This document shows positions 25,744-35,326 of a stretch of DNA of 63,413 nucleotides, piece by piece. The position numbers and the translations under genes were made by a program. The DNA comes from RECG01 sp964444805. Its GTDB lineage: Bacteria; Bacillota_I; Bacilli_A; Acholeplasmatales; Acholeplasmataceae. The stretch lies in contig CAYUIK010000001.1 in assembly GCA_964444805.1 (NCBI GenBank), positions 1-63,413 of the forward strand, given 5' to 3'. Under the pieces are notes generated by a model. That model was given only the letters and a program-made list of their open reading frames with translations. It did no database searches and was not told where the DNA came from. Each line of letters starts with the position of its first letter. Position 1 is the stretch's first letter.

Positions 25744-26940
25744 ATGAAACTCGAACACATGGGTCGAACATTGACCTTTCGAAACACCGATCAACCGATT
25801 GAAATTCCAAAAACTTTGGTTCAAAAACCTTTCCGAGCTTGGTGGGTCTCGAACGTCCTCAATATCGACTTGCCGACAACGGAAAACATCGATACTTACC
25901 AAAATAAAGTTTTGCACATGCTCGACGAAGCGAAACGTTGGGGTATGACGGCGATCTTTTTCCAGGTCCGAACGACCAATGACGCCTTTTATCGTTCGAA
26001 AATAAACCCCTATAGTCGTTACTTGACCGGGCAAGAAGGAAAAGCACCCCCCTTCGATGTCTTCATGTGGGTTTTAGAAGAAGCGAAAAAAAGAGCGATC
26101 GAGTGCCACGCCTGGATGAATCCTTACCGCGTCTCGGTCAACGGAAAACTTTCCAAAGAAGACTATCTGGCAACATGTGATGACTTGAATTTTGCCAAGC
26201 GTCATCCCGAACACGTCCTAGTCGATCGAAAAGGACTTTTAATTTTGAATCCAGCTAGAAAAGCCGTTAAGGATCATATCGTAAAAACCATGGTCGAAAT
26301 CGCTCAAAACTATCCGATTGATGGCATTCATTTTGACGATTACTTCTACCCCTATGCCGGTGGCATCGATGATGATGCGGATTATCTTGAAACCAAGGGT
26401 GCCTATCCGACGAAAGGGGCTTTTCGTCGGGCTCAAGTTACGGAGATTATCGGCCGCGTTCGCGATGCGGTAAAAGGGGTCGATCCAAAGTTGCGCTTCG
26501 GCATCAGTCCATTCGGTATCTGGAAGAACAAAGATGTCGATCCACTCGGATCGAATACCGATCCGACATGCAGCCAAAGCTATGACAATCAATACGCCGA
26601 TACGCGGTTGTGGGTCAAAGAAAAACGAATCGATTACATCGTTCCTCAGATCTACTGGGGATTTTCGCATCCGCTCGCACCTTTCGCCGATCTCGTGCAC
26701 TGGTGGTCCGACCTTTGCCAGGATAGCGGTGTCGACCTCTACATCGGCCATGGTGTCTATCGACTCGGAAATGAACCGGACTATGTAGACCCTTGGGAAA
26801 CGGTCCACCAAATCAAGTTCGCCAACCATTTCCCAACGGTCAAAGGAAACGTTTTTTTCACGTATCATACGTTCATCGATCACGCACAGGAAAAAGCGAT
26901 CATTGAACTCAAAAAATGCTTCGACGGTGTTTCTTCATGA
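25744..26940 (+). CDS. cytoplasmic GHL10-family glycosidase (DigH-like)
   Basis: 398 residues, all one GHL10 (PF02638) domain without signal peptide. It shares RAWWVSNVLNIDLP, IFFQVRTTNDAFY, CHAWMNPYRVS, GIHFDDYFYPYAG and FGISPFGIW with the lipoprotein at 20612-22570, so the two are paralogues placed on opposite sides of the membrane. It probably cuts imported, peptide-free wall glycan. The start at 25744 is preferred (GAGG nine bases upstream); it begins five bases after anmK stops and overlaps the amidase gene by four bases (ATGA). Confidence 0.85.
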   Translation: MKLEHMGRTLTFRNTDQPIEIPKTLVQKPFRAWWVSNVLNIDLPTTENIDTYQNKVLHMLDEAKRWGMTAIFFQVRTTNDAFYRSKINPYSRYLTGQEGKAPPFDVFMWVLEEAKKRAIECHAWMNPYRVSVNGKLSKEDYLATCDDLNFAKRHPEHVLVDRKGLLILNPARKAVKDHIVKTMVEIAQNYPIDGIHFDDYFYPYAGGIDDDADYLETKGAYPTKGAFRRAQVTEIIGRVRDAVKGVDPKLRFGISPFGIWKNKDVDPLGSNTDPTCSQSYDNQYADTRLWVKEKRIDYIVPQIYWGFSHPLAPFADLVHWWSDLCQDSGVDLYIGHGVYRLGNEPDYVDPWETVHQIKFANHFPTVKGNVFFTYHTFIDHAQEKAIIELKKCFDGVSS

Positions 26941-27968
26941 GATCCATCCTCGAAGAAGGGGTTAGAAAAGGACACTTTCCCGGTGCGGGTTACGCGATCG
27001 TTAAAAAGCAAGGTATAACGTGCGGTCACGTCGGCTTCAGGCAAACATACGGGGCCTCGATCAAGACGGACGGCTGCGAACTCTATGACGTCGCATCACT
27101 GACCAAAGTCGTCGTGACGACGACTTTAATCATGCAGTTAATCGATGAAAAGAAGCTCTCCCTCGCTACTCACATCCAGGAAATCATCCCTCGTTTCCGC
27201 CACGAAGACGTCACGATCGCACAGCTTTTAACGCACACATCCGGACTACCGGCGGACATCGCCCGTGCGGCGACGCTAAAAACCCGAGAGGATGTGCTCG
27301 AACGCATATTCGCTGCCGAAATCATTCATCCCAATCGCCCGATCGTCTATTCCGACATCGGCTTCATCCTTCTCGGGCTCGTCCTCGAACACCTGCTCGC
27401 AACAACGCTCGACCAAGCGGCCGAAAGACGCATATTCGAACCTCTCGGCATGAAAAACTCGACATTCAACCCGGATCCGATGCGCGCTGCTCCGACCGAA
27501 TATCGTGAGGACGATGTCTACAAAGGGCTTTTACAAGGGCTGGTTCATGATGAAAAGGCTTATGCCCTTGGCGGTATCGCCGGACACGCTGGACTCTTCA
27601 CCACGCCACATGACTTAGCTCTTTTCATTCAGGCGATTCTGCACGATCGTTTCGTCCTATCCTCAGAAACGCTCGATTCCCTTTTCGTCCCGAGAATCGC
27701 AAGCGATGACAATAAGACGATCCGTGCCTACGGATGGGACAAACCGACTCCGTTTTCCTCCGCCGGTACCGATGCACCCTTTGCCGAGACGATTCTTCAT
27801 ACCGGATTCACCGGTTGTAACATCTGGATCGACAGAAAGAACGACCTGGGCTTCGTTTTGCTCAGCAACGCAGTCCACCCCAAACGATCATGCAACGGCA
27901 TCCTGCCCTATCGTCAGAGACTTGCCGATGCGATAAGAACCAAGGAGGTTAGTGATCATGCGCATTAA
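26937..27968 (+). CDS. beta-lactamase-fold MurNAc-L-alanine amidase (AmiE-like)
   Basis: 343 residues of the serine beta-lactamase/class C fold. The active-site serine is S54 in ASLTK (SxxK), with Y138-S-D140 in YSDIGF as the second motif and HTGFTG as the KTG equivalent. B. subtilis AmiE, encoded beside nagZ and murQ, has this fold and removes the peptide from MurNAc; the neighbourhood here supports the same role. Unlike that protein there is no signal peptide, so it should act in the cytoplasm. A generic esterase or D-alanyl peptidase remains possible. Start by the four-base overlap with the GHL10 gene. Confidence 0.78.
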   Translation: MRSILEEGVRKGHFPGAGYAIVKKQGITCGHVGFRQTYGASIKTDGCELYDVASLTKVVVTTTLIMQLIDEKKLSLATHIQEIIPRFRHEDVTIAQLLTHTSGLPADIARAATLKTREDVLERIFAAEIIHPNRPIVYSDIGFILLGLVLEHLLATTLDQAAERRIFEPLGMKNSTFNPDPMRAAPTEYREDDVYKGLLQGLVHDEKAYALGGIAGHAGLFTTPHDLALFIQAILHDRFVLSSETLDSLFVPRIASDDNKTIRAYGWDKPTPFSSAGTDAPFAETILHTGFTGCNIWIDRKNDLGFVLLSNAVHPKRSCNGILPYRQRLADAIRTKEVSDHAH

Positions 27969-30948
27969 AAATTTTGGGTTTCTATTACTTGTTGTGGCAT
28001 TCCTTCTTTTCATGTCTTCCTGTGACGACACGCTGGAACTGACGCTCGATGATACCGAGCTTATCATGGTAGAGGGCGATACGCATACGATTGGATATGA
28101 CTTCAACGGTAGTGAAACGCTCATTTTCGAATCGAGTGATGAATCGGTCGTAACTGTCGACGAAGACGGACGGATCGAAGCGATCGCTCCGGGCACGGCG
28201 ATCATCTCGATTACGGTCGAATCCCTCGAAGCGACCATCGACGTTACCGTTAAAAAGAGGATCGAACTATCCCTCGAAGATGAGATGATCGAACTGGTCC
28301 AGGGGGATACGCACGCAATTGATTTCACGAGCAACGATCTAGTGACCTTCGATTCGAGCGATGAAACGATCGCAACCGTCGATGCCGATGGCAGAATCGA
28401 AGCGATCGCTTTAGGATCGACAACGATCACGGTGCGATCGACCTACGACGAGACGCTATCCGTAACGTTGGTCGTCCATGTCATCCTTATTCCCGAGAGT
28501 CTTACGATCGAAGGTCCCGCTTACTTAAATCTGGGTCATATGACGACGCTTACGATTCTAACCGATCCTCCAGGAGCACAGGACGAGGTTGATTGGGAAA
28601 GCTCCGATGACGAAATCGCGACGATTGACGAAGAGGGAACCGTCACGGCAATCAAACCGGGAACCGTCACGCTTCGGGCACAGGCCAAAGGAGACGACGT
28701 CTTCCAAGAACACGAAATCGAGATCGTCGACTATATCCTCGTGAGCAGTCAAGCCAGCACGGGTGAGACGATCGAAGCGATGAACGTATCCTTCGATTTC
28801 GGCAATCGCCTCTTCTCCGATCTTTCGAATGCGCTTCTAAACGCCAATCACGATACGACCGTATTCGTCATGGCCGGCACGTATGATGCCGTTTTAACCA
28901 TCGACAAGAGCGTAACGATCAAAGGACTCGAAGAAGCGATTTTAACGAATCTCGTCACGATCGAAGCGAACGATGTCCTAATCGAAAACCTCACCTTCGA
29001 AGGCGCAGGACGCCTTAAAGCTACCGGTATCGACGGCATACACTTTAAAAATAATATCGCACGCGACTTGACGGATACAAGCCCCTTGATCGACTTCGAT
29101 GGTTGCGGCAACGTCACGATCGAAGGCAACACGATCGAAGACGCGATTTCCCAAGCGATCGCCTTGATCAACATCCCTTCGGGTACGAACACCATCAAAC
29201 ACAACGACATCCGAAACGTTACCAAGGGGATCCAGGCGTCCGTGTCGGATACAGCACCCGCCGAAACCGAAATCGCTTTACTCTGGAACACGATTTCCCA
29301 TGTTGACACGGGCATCGATCTTGAAACGAATGGCTCCGGCAAAGCTTATGCCCGTTTCAATTCGGTTACCGATTACGAACTCGCCGCCCGAAGCCATGAA
29401 GGAAGCGAGATCGAGTTTACTCTAAACCACTGGGGAACAGCAACCCCGAATCTTTCTGCCTTCCAGAATATCGATTCGCTCTATCTTCGCGGTGCCTATG
29501 CCTCACAGGACGCGATTCCAAGCGAAAGCACCTATGACCCCGAAAAACCGGTCTTCATCATCATCACGAGCGACATCGAAGTCATCGATCTCGGCGAATC
29601 CGCCACGATTACCTACGACCTGCTGCCAATGGATCTTATCACGAGCCGCATCCGTTTCATCACGTCCGACCCCGACGTCATGACGATCAGTCAAGATGGC
29701 GTTTTAAACCCAGTTAGAAGCGGTGAAGCAACGATTACGGTACGTTCATCGGTCGATTTTTCGATCAATGATTCGATAACGATCACCGTCTCGACCGAAC
29801 CGGGAATCGAGCTCACCCCCGACAAAATCGAAACGGGTCTGCTCGTCGGTGAGACGATGACTCTGACAGCGACACCTTTTCCGCGCGACATCACGCATGA
29901 AACCGTCATCCTCGCATCGAGCGATCCCTCGATCGCTTCGATCGATCAGAGCGGTATGATCCAGGCGCACGCTCCCGGAGTCGTGACGTTTTCGGCCCGA
30001 CTCGAAAGCGATGAGACCATCGTCAATGCCTATACTCTCGAAGTTTTCGAGGACTTGGATCCAACCGATCTGCTCGACCTGCTGACCCTCTATCAGGTCA
30101 GTTACGCGACGCCACACGCATGGGATGCCTTCGGTGTCGGTCTCAACTATTCGATCGAAGCCTATGAAAGCGTGTCGCGCTATTACTTCGGCGATATTCC
30201 CGTCAATCGATCGAAGATGGTACCCGTATCTAATGGCATTCGCCCTGGGGAACCGATGGATCCCCATCCTCCCGGGATCACTCAGTACAATTTGGATAAC
30301 GTCTATTGGGTCGTTGTTCACGACACCGCCAACACGAGTCCTGGTTCAGGCGCACTCGCGCACGCCAATTATCTCTATCACAACGCCGTCGACGGCAACG
30401 CGTTATGGACATCCTGGCACTTCACCGTCGACGATACCTTGATCTATCAGCATCTTCCGGAAAACGAGCGAGGCTATCACGCTGGCGACGGATCGACACT
30501 GCCGGGCCAAAGTTCGACCTATTTCGGGGGCGGAAATAGAAACGGTATTGGCATCGAAATGAGTGTCGCCCAAGGCGAAGACATGTATCGCACGTGGCAG
30601 AGAACAGCGAAACTCGTCGCCGACCTATTGGTCCGATACGACCTTCCGCGCGATCACATGGCGTATCATCAAGACTTTTCCGGAAAAATGTGTCCGAATA
30701 CGCTCATCAATGCCGGACTTCGTCCGCTCTTTGAAACGTTCGCGGACATCGAATACGTCATCCGCAGTACGTATCAAGACGCCTTGATCGTCTTCGAATC
30801 GCACGACCCCGAATACTTGGACAACCACGGACGCGTCATTCAGATGCCCGATCAAGCGCTCACCGTCAGCTACACCATTACCGTCACCCACGATGGGACA
30901 ACCGAATCGAGAACATTTTATACGTATTTGCCAGGAACGCTCACCTAA
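27958..30948 (+). CDS. giant lipoprotein: Big2 domains, beta-helix and zinc amidase
   Basis: 996 residues. Lipobox FMSSC. Three Big_2-like Ig domains (about 25-255, each with a 'SSDExxATVDxDGxIxAIxxG' look), a right-handed beta-helix region (about 265-480, ITIKGLEEA..., IEGNTIEDA...), two more Big_2 domains (about 520-690), then an N-acetylmuramoyl-L-alanine amidase domain of the Amidase_2/PGRP type (about 765-930). Zinc ligands are visible: His about 788 (VVVHDTAN), His about 904 (AYHQDF) and Cys about 912 (KMCP). It should strip peptides from peptidoglycan outside the cell. AAGGAGG sits nine bases before the ATG at 27958; it overlaps the AmiE-like gene by 11 bases. Confidence 0.88.
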   Translation: MRIKNFGFLLLVVAFLLFMSSCDDTLELTLDDTELIMVEGDTHTIGYDFNGSETLIFESSDESVVTVDEDGRIEAIAPGTAIISITVESLEATIDVTVKKRIELSLEDEMIELVQGDTHAIDFTSNDLVTFDSSDETIATVDADGRIEAIALGSTTITVRSTYDETLSVTLVVHVILIPESLTIEGPAYLNLGHMTTLTILTDPPGAQDEVDWESSDDEIATIDEEGTVTAIKPGTVTLRAQAKGDDVFQEHEIEIVDYILVSSQASTGETIEAMNVSFDFGNRLFSDLSNALLNANHDTTVFVMAGTYDAVLTIDKSVTIKGLEEAILTNLVTIEANDVLIENLTFEGAGRLKATGIDGIHFKNNIARDLTDTSPLIDFDGCGNVTIEGNTIEDAISQAIALINIPSGTNTIKHNDIRNVTKGIQASVSDTAPAETEIALLWNTISHVDTGIDLETNGSGKAYARFNSVTDYELAARSHEGSEIEFTLNHWGTATPNLSAFQNIDSLYLRGAYASQDAIPSESTYDPEKPVFIIITSDIEVIDLGESATITYDLLPMDLITSRIRFITSDPDVMTISQDGVLNPVRSGEATITVRSSVDFSINDSITITVSTEPGIELTPDKIETGLLVGETMTLTATPFPRDITHETVILASSDPSIASIDQSGMIQAHAPGVVTFSARLESDETIVNAYTLEVFEDLDPTDLLDLLTLYQVSYATPHAWDAFGVGLNYSIEAYESVSRYYFGDIPVNRSKMVPVSNGIRPGEPMDPHPPGITQYNLDNVYWVVVHDTANTSPGSGALAHANYLYHNAVDGNALWTSWHFTVDDTLIYQHLPENERGYHAGDGSTLPGQSSTYFGGGNRNGIGIEMSVAQGEDMYRTWQRTAKLVADLLVRYDLPRDHMAYHQDFSGKMCPNTLINAGLRPLFETFADIEYVIRSTYQDALIVFESHDPEYLDNHGRVIQMPDQALTVSYTITVTHDGTTESRTFYTYLPGTLT

Positions 30949-30998
30949 ACCATGAAAATATTGTCCAAAAAGCGTAAAAAGCCCGACAATCAAATGAT

Positions 30999-31015
30999 AA
31001 TGCGATACGCGCATT
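30999..31015 (+). promoter_or_regulatory. operator-like palindrome over the -35 of the surface/ABC operon
   Basis: Perfect AATGCG, five bases, CGCATT inverted repeat whose right arm runs into the -35 hexamer. Confidence 0.45.
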
Positions 31016-31028
31016 GACAGCGTTTTCA
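31014..31028 (+). promoter_or_regulatory. cre-like catabolite-repression site
   Basis: TTGACAGCGTTTTCA fits the CcpA consensus WTGNAANCGNWNNCW with one mismatch. It sits between -35 and -10, where CcpA binding would repress. Confidence 0.55.
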
Positions 31029-31043
31029 TTTACGATGTAAAAT
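31014..31043 (+). promoter_or_regulatory. strong promoter of the surface protein/ABC operon
   Basis: TTGACA, 18 bases, TAAAAT, followed by AGGAGG before the GTG start at 31088. Confidence 0.82.
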
Positions 31044-31087
31044 GAACTTAAGTTAGGCAAAACGAAAAAAAAATAGGAGGAAAATAA

Positions 31088-33502
31088 GTGAAAAAACTAA
31101 CGACGTACTTATTGTTGGGTTTCTTTGCAGTGATGGCACTATCTTTTATCAGTTATGCAGATGAAACAGATGAAATTGTTGAGCTCTATCCTTACAACCA
31201 GCAGGCTTGTCTCGAAGCGACCGATGGGTGTACGGAAACCAAAGTCGGTAGCTCGAATTGGTCATGGATGTATTATGGTCATCGCTACCATGTCGTCCGT
31301 GGTGGTGCGCGCTACGCAAAGGATTTCGTTGATGAAGATTCGGATGGATTCATCTCACCACTTGAAATCGGTAGTACCCTTTCATGGAACGCTTTCGGTG
31401 CGCTGACGATCAACGACACCGATGAAATGGTCGTTCTTTCAACAGAAAGCGGTCGCGCGGACATTACGACCGTCGTCCACAGGATCTACGCCTATTTCGA
31501 CGAAGCCGGCGTTCTACAGATGTTTGAAGACCAAATCCATACCTATTACATCTTCAACGAAGGCGACGCGGAAGAACCCGATTGGCGTCTCGCAACCGAA
31601 ACGGAGATCGATACGTACGAGGCTGCCGATCCGAAACCGGATGATATGCGTCACACGCACATCAGAATGGCCCTAGATGACACGCACCCACGCGGATACG
31701 TCCTTGAGCCGCTCTCTTACATTCAATGGACCAACGCCGATGTCGATACCGCCGAAGCTCCAGTGGAAGACTGGTCAACCATCATTCCGGGCAATCCGAA
31801 CTATGTTACGATTCCCGCAGGCTGGTCCACATTCAGTTTCAGTACGTTCGACCGCAGCACGCAAAACCCGTTGACCCATGCTTACTTGCAGACACTGCCT
31901 TTCGCGATGACCGATGATACGGTCGATCCGATGGTCCTCGAATATGAACATCAACCCGCAGTCTTCAACAACATCCAGGACTTAGACGATGACCTCGTCA
32001 CACCGGGTATCAATATCGTCGTCGACTATCAGGAAGCATTCGATCTACCAACCTTCGTAACGGCAACCTGGAAGAAGATGTTCGATGATGGAGGCAAGAT
32101 CATCGACGAAACGGAATACTTGGACTATGAAGTCACGATTTCCCAGGACGGTGTCGACCTGGAAACCATTGCGTTTACGGAAGAAGCCGGTGTCTATACG
32201 GCAAGCGCTCCGGTATCTTCCATCGATTCCACGGAATTCGGTGCCGGCTATACCGCGACATTCGTCGTTGAAAATCCGAAAGGACACGTAACCGAACGCG
32301 TCGCCGACATCGTAATCGGTGTCATGCCACCGACATTTAGCGGCGTTGATACCCGCTATGTCAACGAAGGCAATTTCATTGACGTCCTCGAAGGCATTAC
32401 CGCCGATGACGGCTATGGAAACGACTTGACCGACTCGATCGAAGTCGCGATCCCTGATGACTTGAGCCTCTACAACCCGAGACCGGGCACCTATGAGATC
32501 GATCTCGAGTTCACCCACAACGTCTTCTTCCCTGGTGAGGATTCATTCGTCACATTCACGACGGGCGGAGATGACGAGGAAGAAGAGGAAGAAACCGTCG
32601 TTTACTTCGATGAAGAGGAAGTGCTCAACGCCGATGTCGGCGTCAACGAGCTCTCAGGTATCCTGAAGGTCTGGACGGAAGTCGACAACTTCCTCGACGC
32701 CGGATCGGCATGGGGATCGGTCATCATCAAGGTAGGTGCCGACGGAACTATGGTGGAACGCTATTCCCGCTATACTTGGAACCACACGTATTTCGATGAG
32801 GAACTCGAAGAAGCCGTCACAGTCGTCGGAGATGCCGATCAGTTCGCCGAATGGCAGGAAAACATGACGCTCGAAGAAGGCGAATTCATCCTCGCCGCTC
32901 ACGGTAGCGTTCACGCTCCCGTGTTGCGTGCAGCACAACTCGCATATGGTGATTCCGTCGAGCTTACGATCGGATTCCCCGATTTCAGCTATGATATCGT
33001 AACCGAAACATCCTATGACCTTATTGTCGATGACATCACGCCACCGATGGCTCTCGTCGTCAATGATGATTTCTCCTTCGAAGTCGGACAATTCGATTCC
33101 GTCAACCAGGCAATCTTAAGCAACGTCGTCGCCTTTGACATGAATGATGGTAATGATGTCGCCATGTATGTTTCCAATAATGGTGGACTCTCACTCACCG
33201 ATCCAGGTACGTACACGGTCGAAGTAACGGTTGAGGACATTGCCGGAAACTTCGCAACGGCTTCATTCGATGTCGAGGTTCTCGAAGCGACACTAACCGA
33301 AGACATGATCCAACAAATGATCGATGACGCGGTTGAACAGGCGATCAATGACTTCAGAGACGAACTCGATGATGAGGAACCGGTCGATTCGACCGGCTGC
33401 AACGGTGCTCACGTCACCGCAGCACGTTACTCCACGATGATTCTCCCGCTTCTCGGAATGATCACTTTGATCGGCGTCATCGTCTTCAAGAAACGCTTTT
33501 AA
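31088..33502 (+). CDS. large C-terminally anchored surface protein
   Basis: 804 residues of unrecognised family. N-terminal signal peptide (about 1-24, ends SYADE). A long acidic, beta-rich ectodomain contains several Ig-like segments (for example about 415-490 and 650-735, 'NPRPGTYEIDLEF', 'TDPGTYTVEVTVED') separated by an acidic EEEEEE stretch near 500. A short coiled-coil-like stretch (about 738-765) precedes the C-terminal single transmembrane anchor ending FKKRF. The start is GTG with a strong AGGAGG. With the best promoter of the window it may be an abundant envelope or S-layer-like protein that leads the ABC operon. Confidence 0.72.
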   Translation: MKKLTTYLLLGFFAVMALSFISYADETDEIVELYPYNQQACLEATDGCTETKVGSSNWSWMYYGHRYHVVRGGARYAKDFVDEDSDGFISPLEIGSTLSWNAFGALTINDTDEMVVLSTESGRADITTVVHRIYAYFDEAGVLQMFEDQIHTYYIFNEGDAEEPDWRLATETEIDTYEAADPKPDDMRHTHIRMALDDTHPRGYVLEPLSYIQWTNADVDTAEAPVEDWSTIIPGNPNYVTIPAGWSTFSFSTFDRSTQNPLTHAYLQTLPFAMTDDTVDPMVLEYEHQPAVFNNIQDLDDDLVTPGINIVVDYQEAFDLPTFVTATWKKMFDDGGKIIDETEYLDYEVTISQDGVDLETIAFTEEAGVYTASAPVSSIDSTEFGAGYTATFVVENPKGHVTERVADIVIGVMPPTFSGVDTRYVNEGNFIDVLEGITADDGYGNDLTDSIEVAIPDDLSLYNPRPGTYEIDLEFTHNVFFPGEDSFVTFTTGGDDEEEEEETVVYFDEEEVLNADVGVNELSGILKVWTEVDNFLDAGSAWGSVIIKVGADGTMVERYSRYTWNHTYFDEELEEAVTVVGDADQFAEWQENMTLEEGEFILAAHGSVHAPVLRAAQLAYGDSVELTIGFPDFSYDIVTETSYDLIVDDITPPMALVVNDDFSFEVGQFDSVNQAILSNVVAFDMNDGNDVAMYVSNNGGLSLTDPGTYTVEVTVEDIAGNFATASFDVEVLEATLTEDMIQQMIDDAVEQAINDFRDELDDEEPVDSTGCNGAHVTAARYSTMILPLLGMITLIGVIVFKKRF

Positions 33503-33535
33503 CAGTTATTGAAGCATTACGATGAATCTTGATCG

Positions 33536-33563
33536 CAAAGTGCCCGTTCAGGCGGGCGCTTTG
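33536..33563 (+). terminator. hairpin after the surface protein gene (attenuator or partial terminator)
   Basis: CAAAGtGCCCG/CGGGCgCTTTG stem without a proper T-run. It would stabilise the upstream message and only partly stop transcription. Confidence 0.5.
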
Positions 33564-33590
33564 TCTTCAAGAACCAAAAACAGGGGCGCG

Positions 33591-33610
33591 GGCGACACCT
33601 CGTGTCGCCT
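33591..33610 (+). promoter_or_regulatory. second GC-rich hairpin before the solute-binding protein gene
   Basis: GGCGACAC/GTGTCGCC, 8-bp perfect stem. A TATAAT (33622-33627) follows without a good -35 and could be a weak internal start. Confidence 0.45.
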
Positions 33611-33652
33611 TCGCCTACTCTTATAATGAACTGGAAAAGAGGTTAAATATAC

Positions 33653-35263
33653 ATGAAAAAGTTTTTTTTACCCCTGCTGATTCTGCTTTTCTCCTTTCTT
33701 CTGATCGCCTGTGACGATAACGGAGGCGATGATGTCTCCGCAACCCTCAATGGCGTCGAAGACGTCACGCTCACGATCGGTGATACCTTCGATCCGCTCG
33801 AAGGCATCACAGCGACGGACAGCACGGACGGAGACATTACCTCGAGCATTATCGTCAGTGGCGTTGTTAACCTGAACACGGCCGGTACCTACGAACTGAC
33901 CTATAAGGTCATCGGTAGCGATGGTGAAGAAGTGACCGCGACCAGAACGATCACGGTATTGAACGAAGACGGCTGTCCTGCCGGTCAACATAAGGTTGAT
34001 GGGGTTTGCGTCGACCTGCCGGCTGAGCAGATCGTCATCATGCACGGCGCACCTTTTGAGATCGATCCTTTCCACGAAAACTATTCCGGCTCACAACAAC
34101 TCCAACGTCAGACCAGACAAAACGAAGTCGAAGCGATGTACAACGTTGAAATCATCTATCGTTCCTATCCTTCGAACGCCGCTTGGGGCCCGGATCGCGT
34201 CAACGCGATCATTCAGTCATCGGTTGACGGTAATCATTTAGCGGACATCTACTGGTCGGTCAGCGACTGGATTCAAGCGCTCGCCCGCAATGAGGCGATC
34301 GCCCCAATCGATCAATATCTCGACGATATCGGCGAAAACATTCACGAGGACTACTATTCGATCGGCGGATATCAGGAACAGGTCTATGGATTTTCTTCCG
34401 GTCAGTTGACCGCGGATCAGGGCCTTTACTATAACGCCAATCTCGTCGACAGCCTCGGTGTTGACAATCCGACCGATCTCTTTTTAGACGGCGAATGGAC
34501 GTGGTCACGCTTTGAAACGTGGGCGACCGAAGTCCAGACCGCACTTGCCGGTGTCGGTGACGACATGTACGCGCTCGGTGGCGTCTTTTCCTATTACGCG
34601 GAATCGATGATTCCCCTCAATGGTGGACGTCTGGCCAACCTCAATACCGGACGTATCGGCTTCAACCAGACACCCGCGCTCGAAACGCTCAACTTTTTGA
34701 AATCGCTCAGTGAAAAGAACCTGTTCGAACCCGATCCGCAATATGATTCCGGCAGTCCTTCTTGGATGGCAGGCAAAGTTGCCATGCATCCCGGTCAGTT
34801 TTGGTTCATCAACGCCGACAATCGCTGGGGCGGTTTGAGCTTCGAACTCGGTTTCGTTCCTTACCCGATGGCCGACGAATATGATGGACCCTATGTATCT
34901 CCCGTATCGGGCGTCGCCCTCTATCACGTCGCGAGCGGTATGACGGCGGAACGCGAAGCGCTCGTTTTCGAAGTTTGGAACGCGCTACAACTCTGGAAGA
35001 GCGAAAGCGAACTCGAAACCGAATTCGAGATTTCATTGCTCACCCGTTTCGATCAACAAAACTATGTCGACGCTTATATGGAAATCTACGATTCGATCTA
35101 CCTTGAACCGATTAACGCCCTCGGTATCAGTCCTTACGCACCAGAGGTCGGCTATCGCGGACAGATCAACATCGCAGTTCGCGAACGCGAAGAAGATCCG
35201 CGGTCGATCATGGATGCCATCCATGATCCCTATCAGGATGCCTTCGACGACTATCTCGAGTAA
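33653..35263 (+). CDS. solute-binding lipoprotein of ABC importer with DUF5011-like domain
   Basis: 536 residues. Lipobox LIAC. Residues about 28-105 form an Ig-like DUF5011-type domain ('EGITATDSTDGDITSS', 'NTAGTYELTYKV'). A short CPAGQHKVDGVC linker leads to a periplasmic-binding-protein fold of the family 1/8 sugar binders (about 125-530) with LADIYWSVSDW, GLYYNANLVDSLGV, WTWSRFETWATE and MAGKVAMHPGQFWF. It should capture a saccharide, here probably a wall glycan fragment, and deliver it to the permeases downstream. The AGAGG ribosome site is modest. Confidence 0.88.
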   Translation: MKKFFLPLLILLFSFLLIACDDNGGDDVSATLNGVEDVTLTIGDTFDPLEGITATDSTDGDITSSIIVSGVVNLNTAGTYELTYKVIGSDGEEVTATRTITVLNEDGCPAGQHKVDGVCVDLPAEQIVIMHGAPFEIDPFHENYSGSQQLQRQTRQNEVEAMYNVEIIYRSYPSNAAWGPDRVNAIIQSSVDGNHLADIYWSVSDWIQALARNEAIAPIDQYLDDIGENIHEDYYSIGGYQEQVYGFSSGQLTADQGLYYNANLVDSLGVDNPTDLFLDGEWTWSRFETWATEVQTALAGVGDDMYALGGVFSYYAESMIPLNGGRLANLNTGRIGFNQTPALETLNFLKSLSEKNLFEPDPQYDSGSPSWMAGKVAMHPGQFWFINADNRWGGLSFELGFVPYPMADEYDGPYVSPVSGVALYHVASGMTAEREALVFEVWNALQLWKSESELETEFEISLLTRFDQQNYVDAYMEIYDSIYLEPINALGISPYAPEVGYRGQINIAVREREEDPRSIMDAIHDPYQDAFDDYLE

Positions 35264-35326
35264 TACACGCGCTCCCTAATAGACACGGGGGAATCAACGA
35301 AAAGAGTATAAAGGAGTGTTGTTTCT

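Noticed and set aside
33591..33627. A full independent promoter for the first solute-binding protein gene
   Set aside because: There is a TATAAT but no -35 at proper spacing; the gene is better explained by read-through from 31014.
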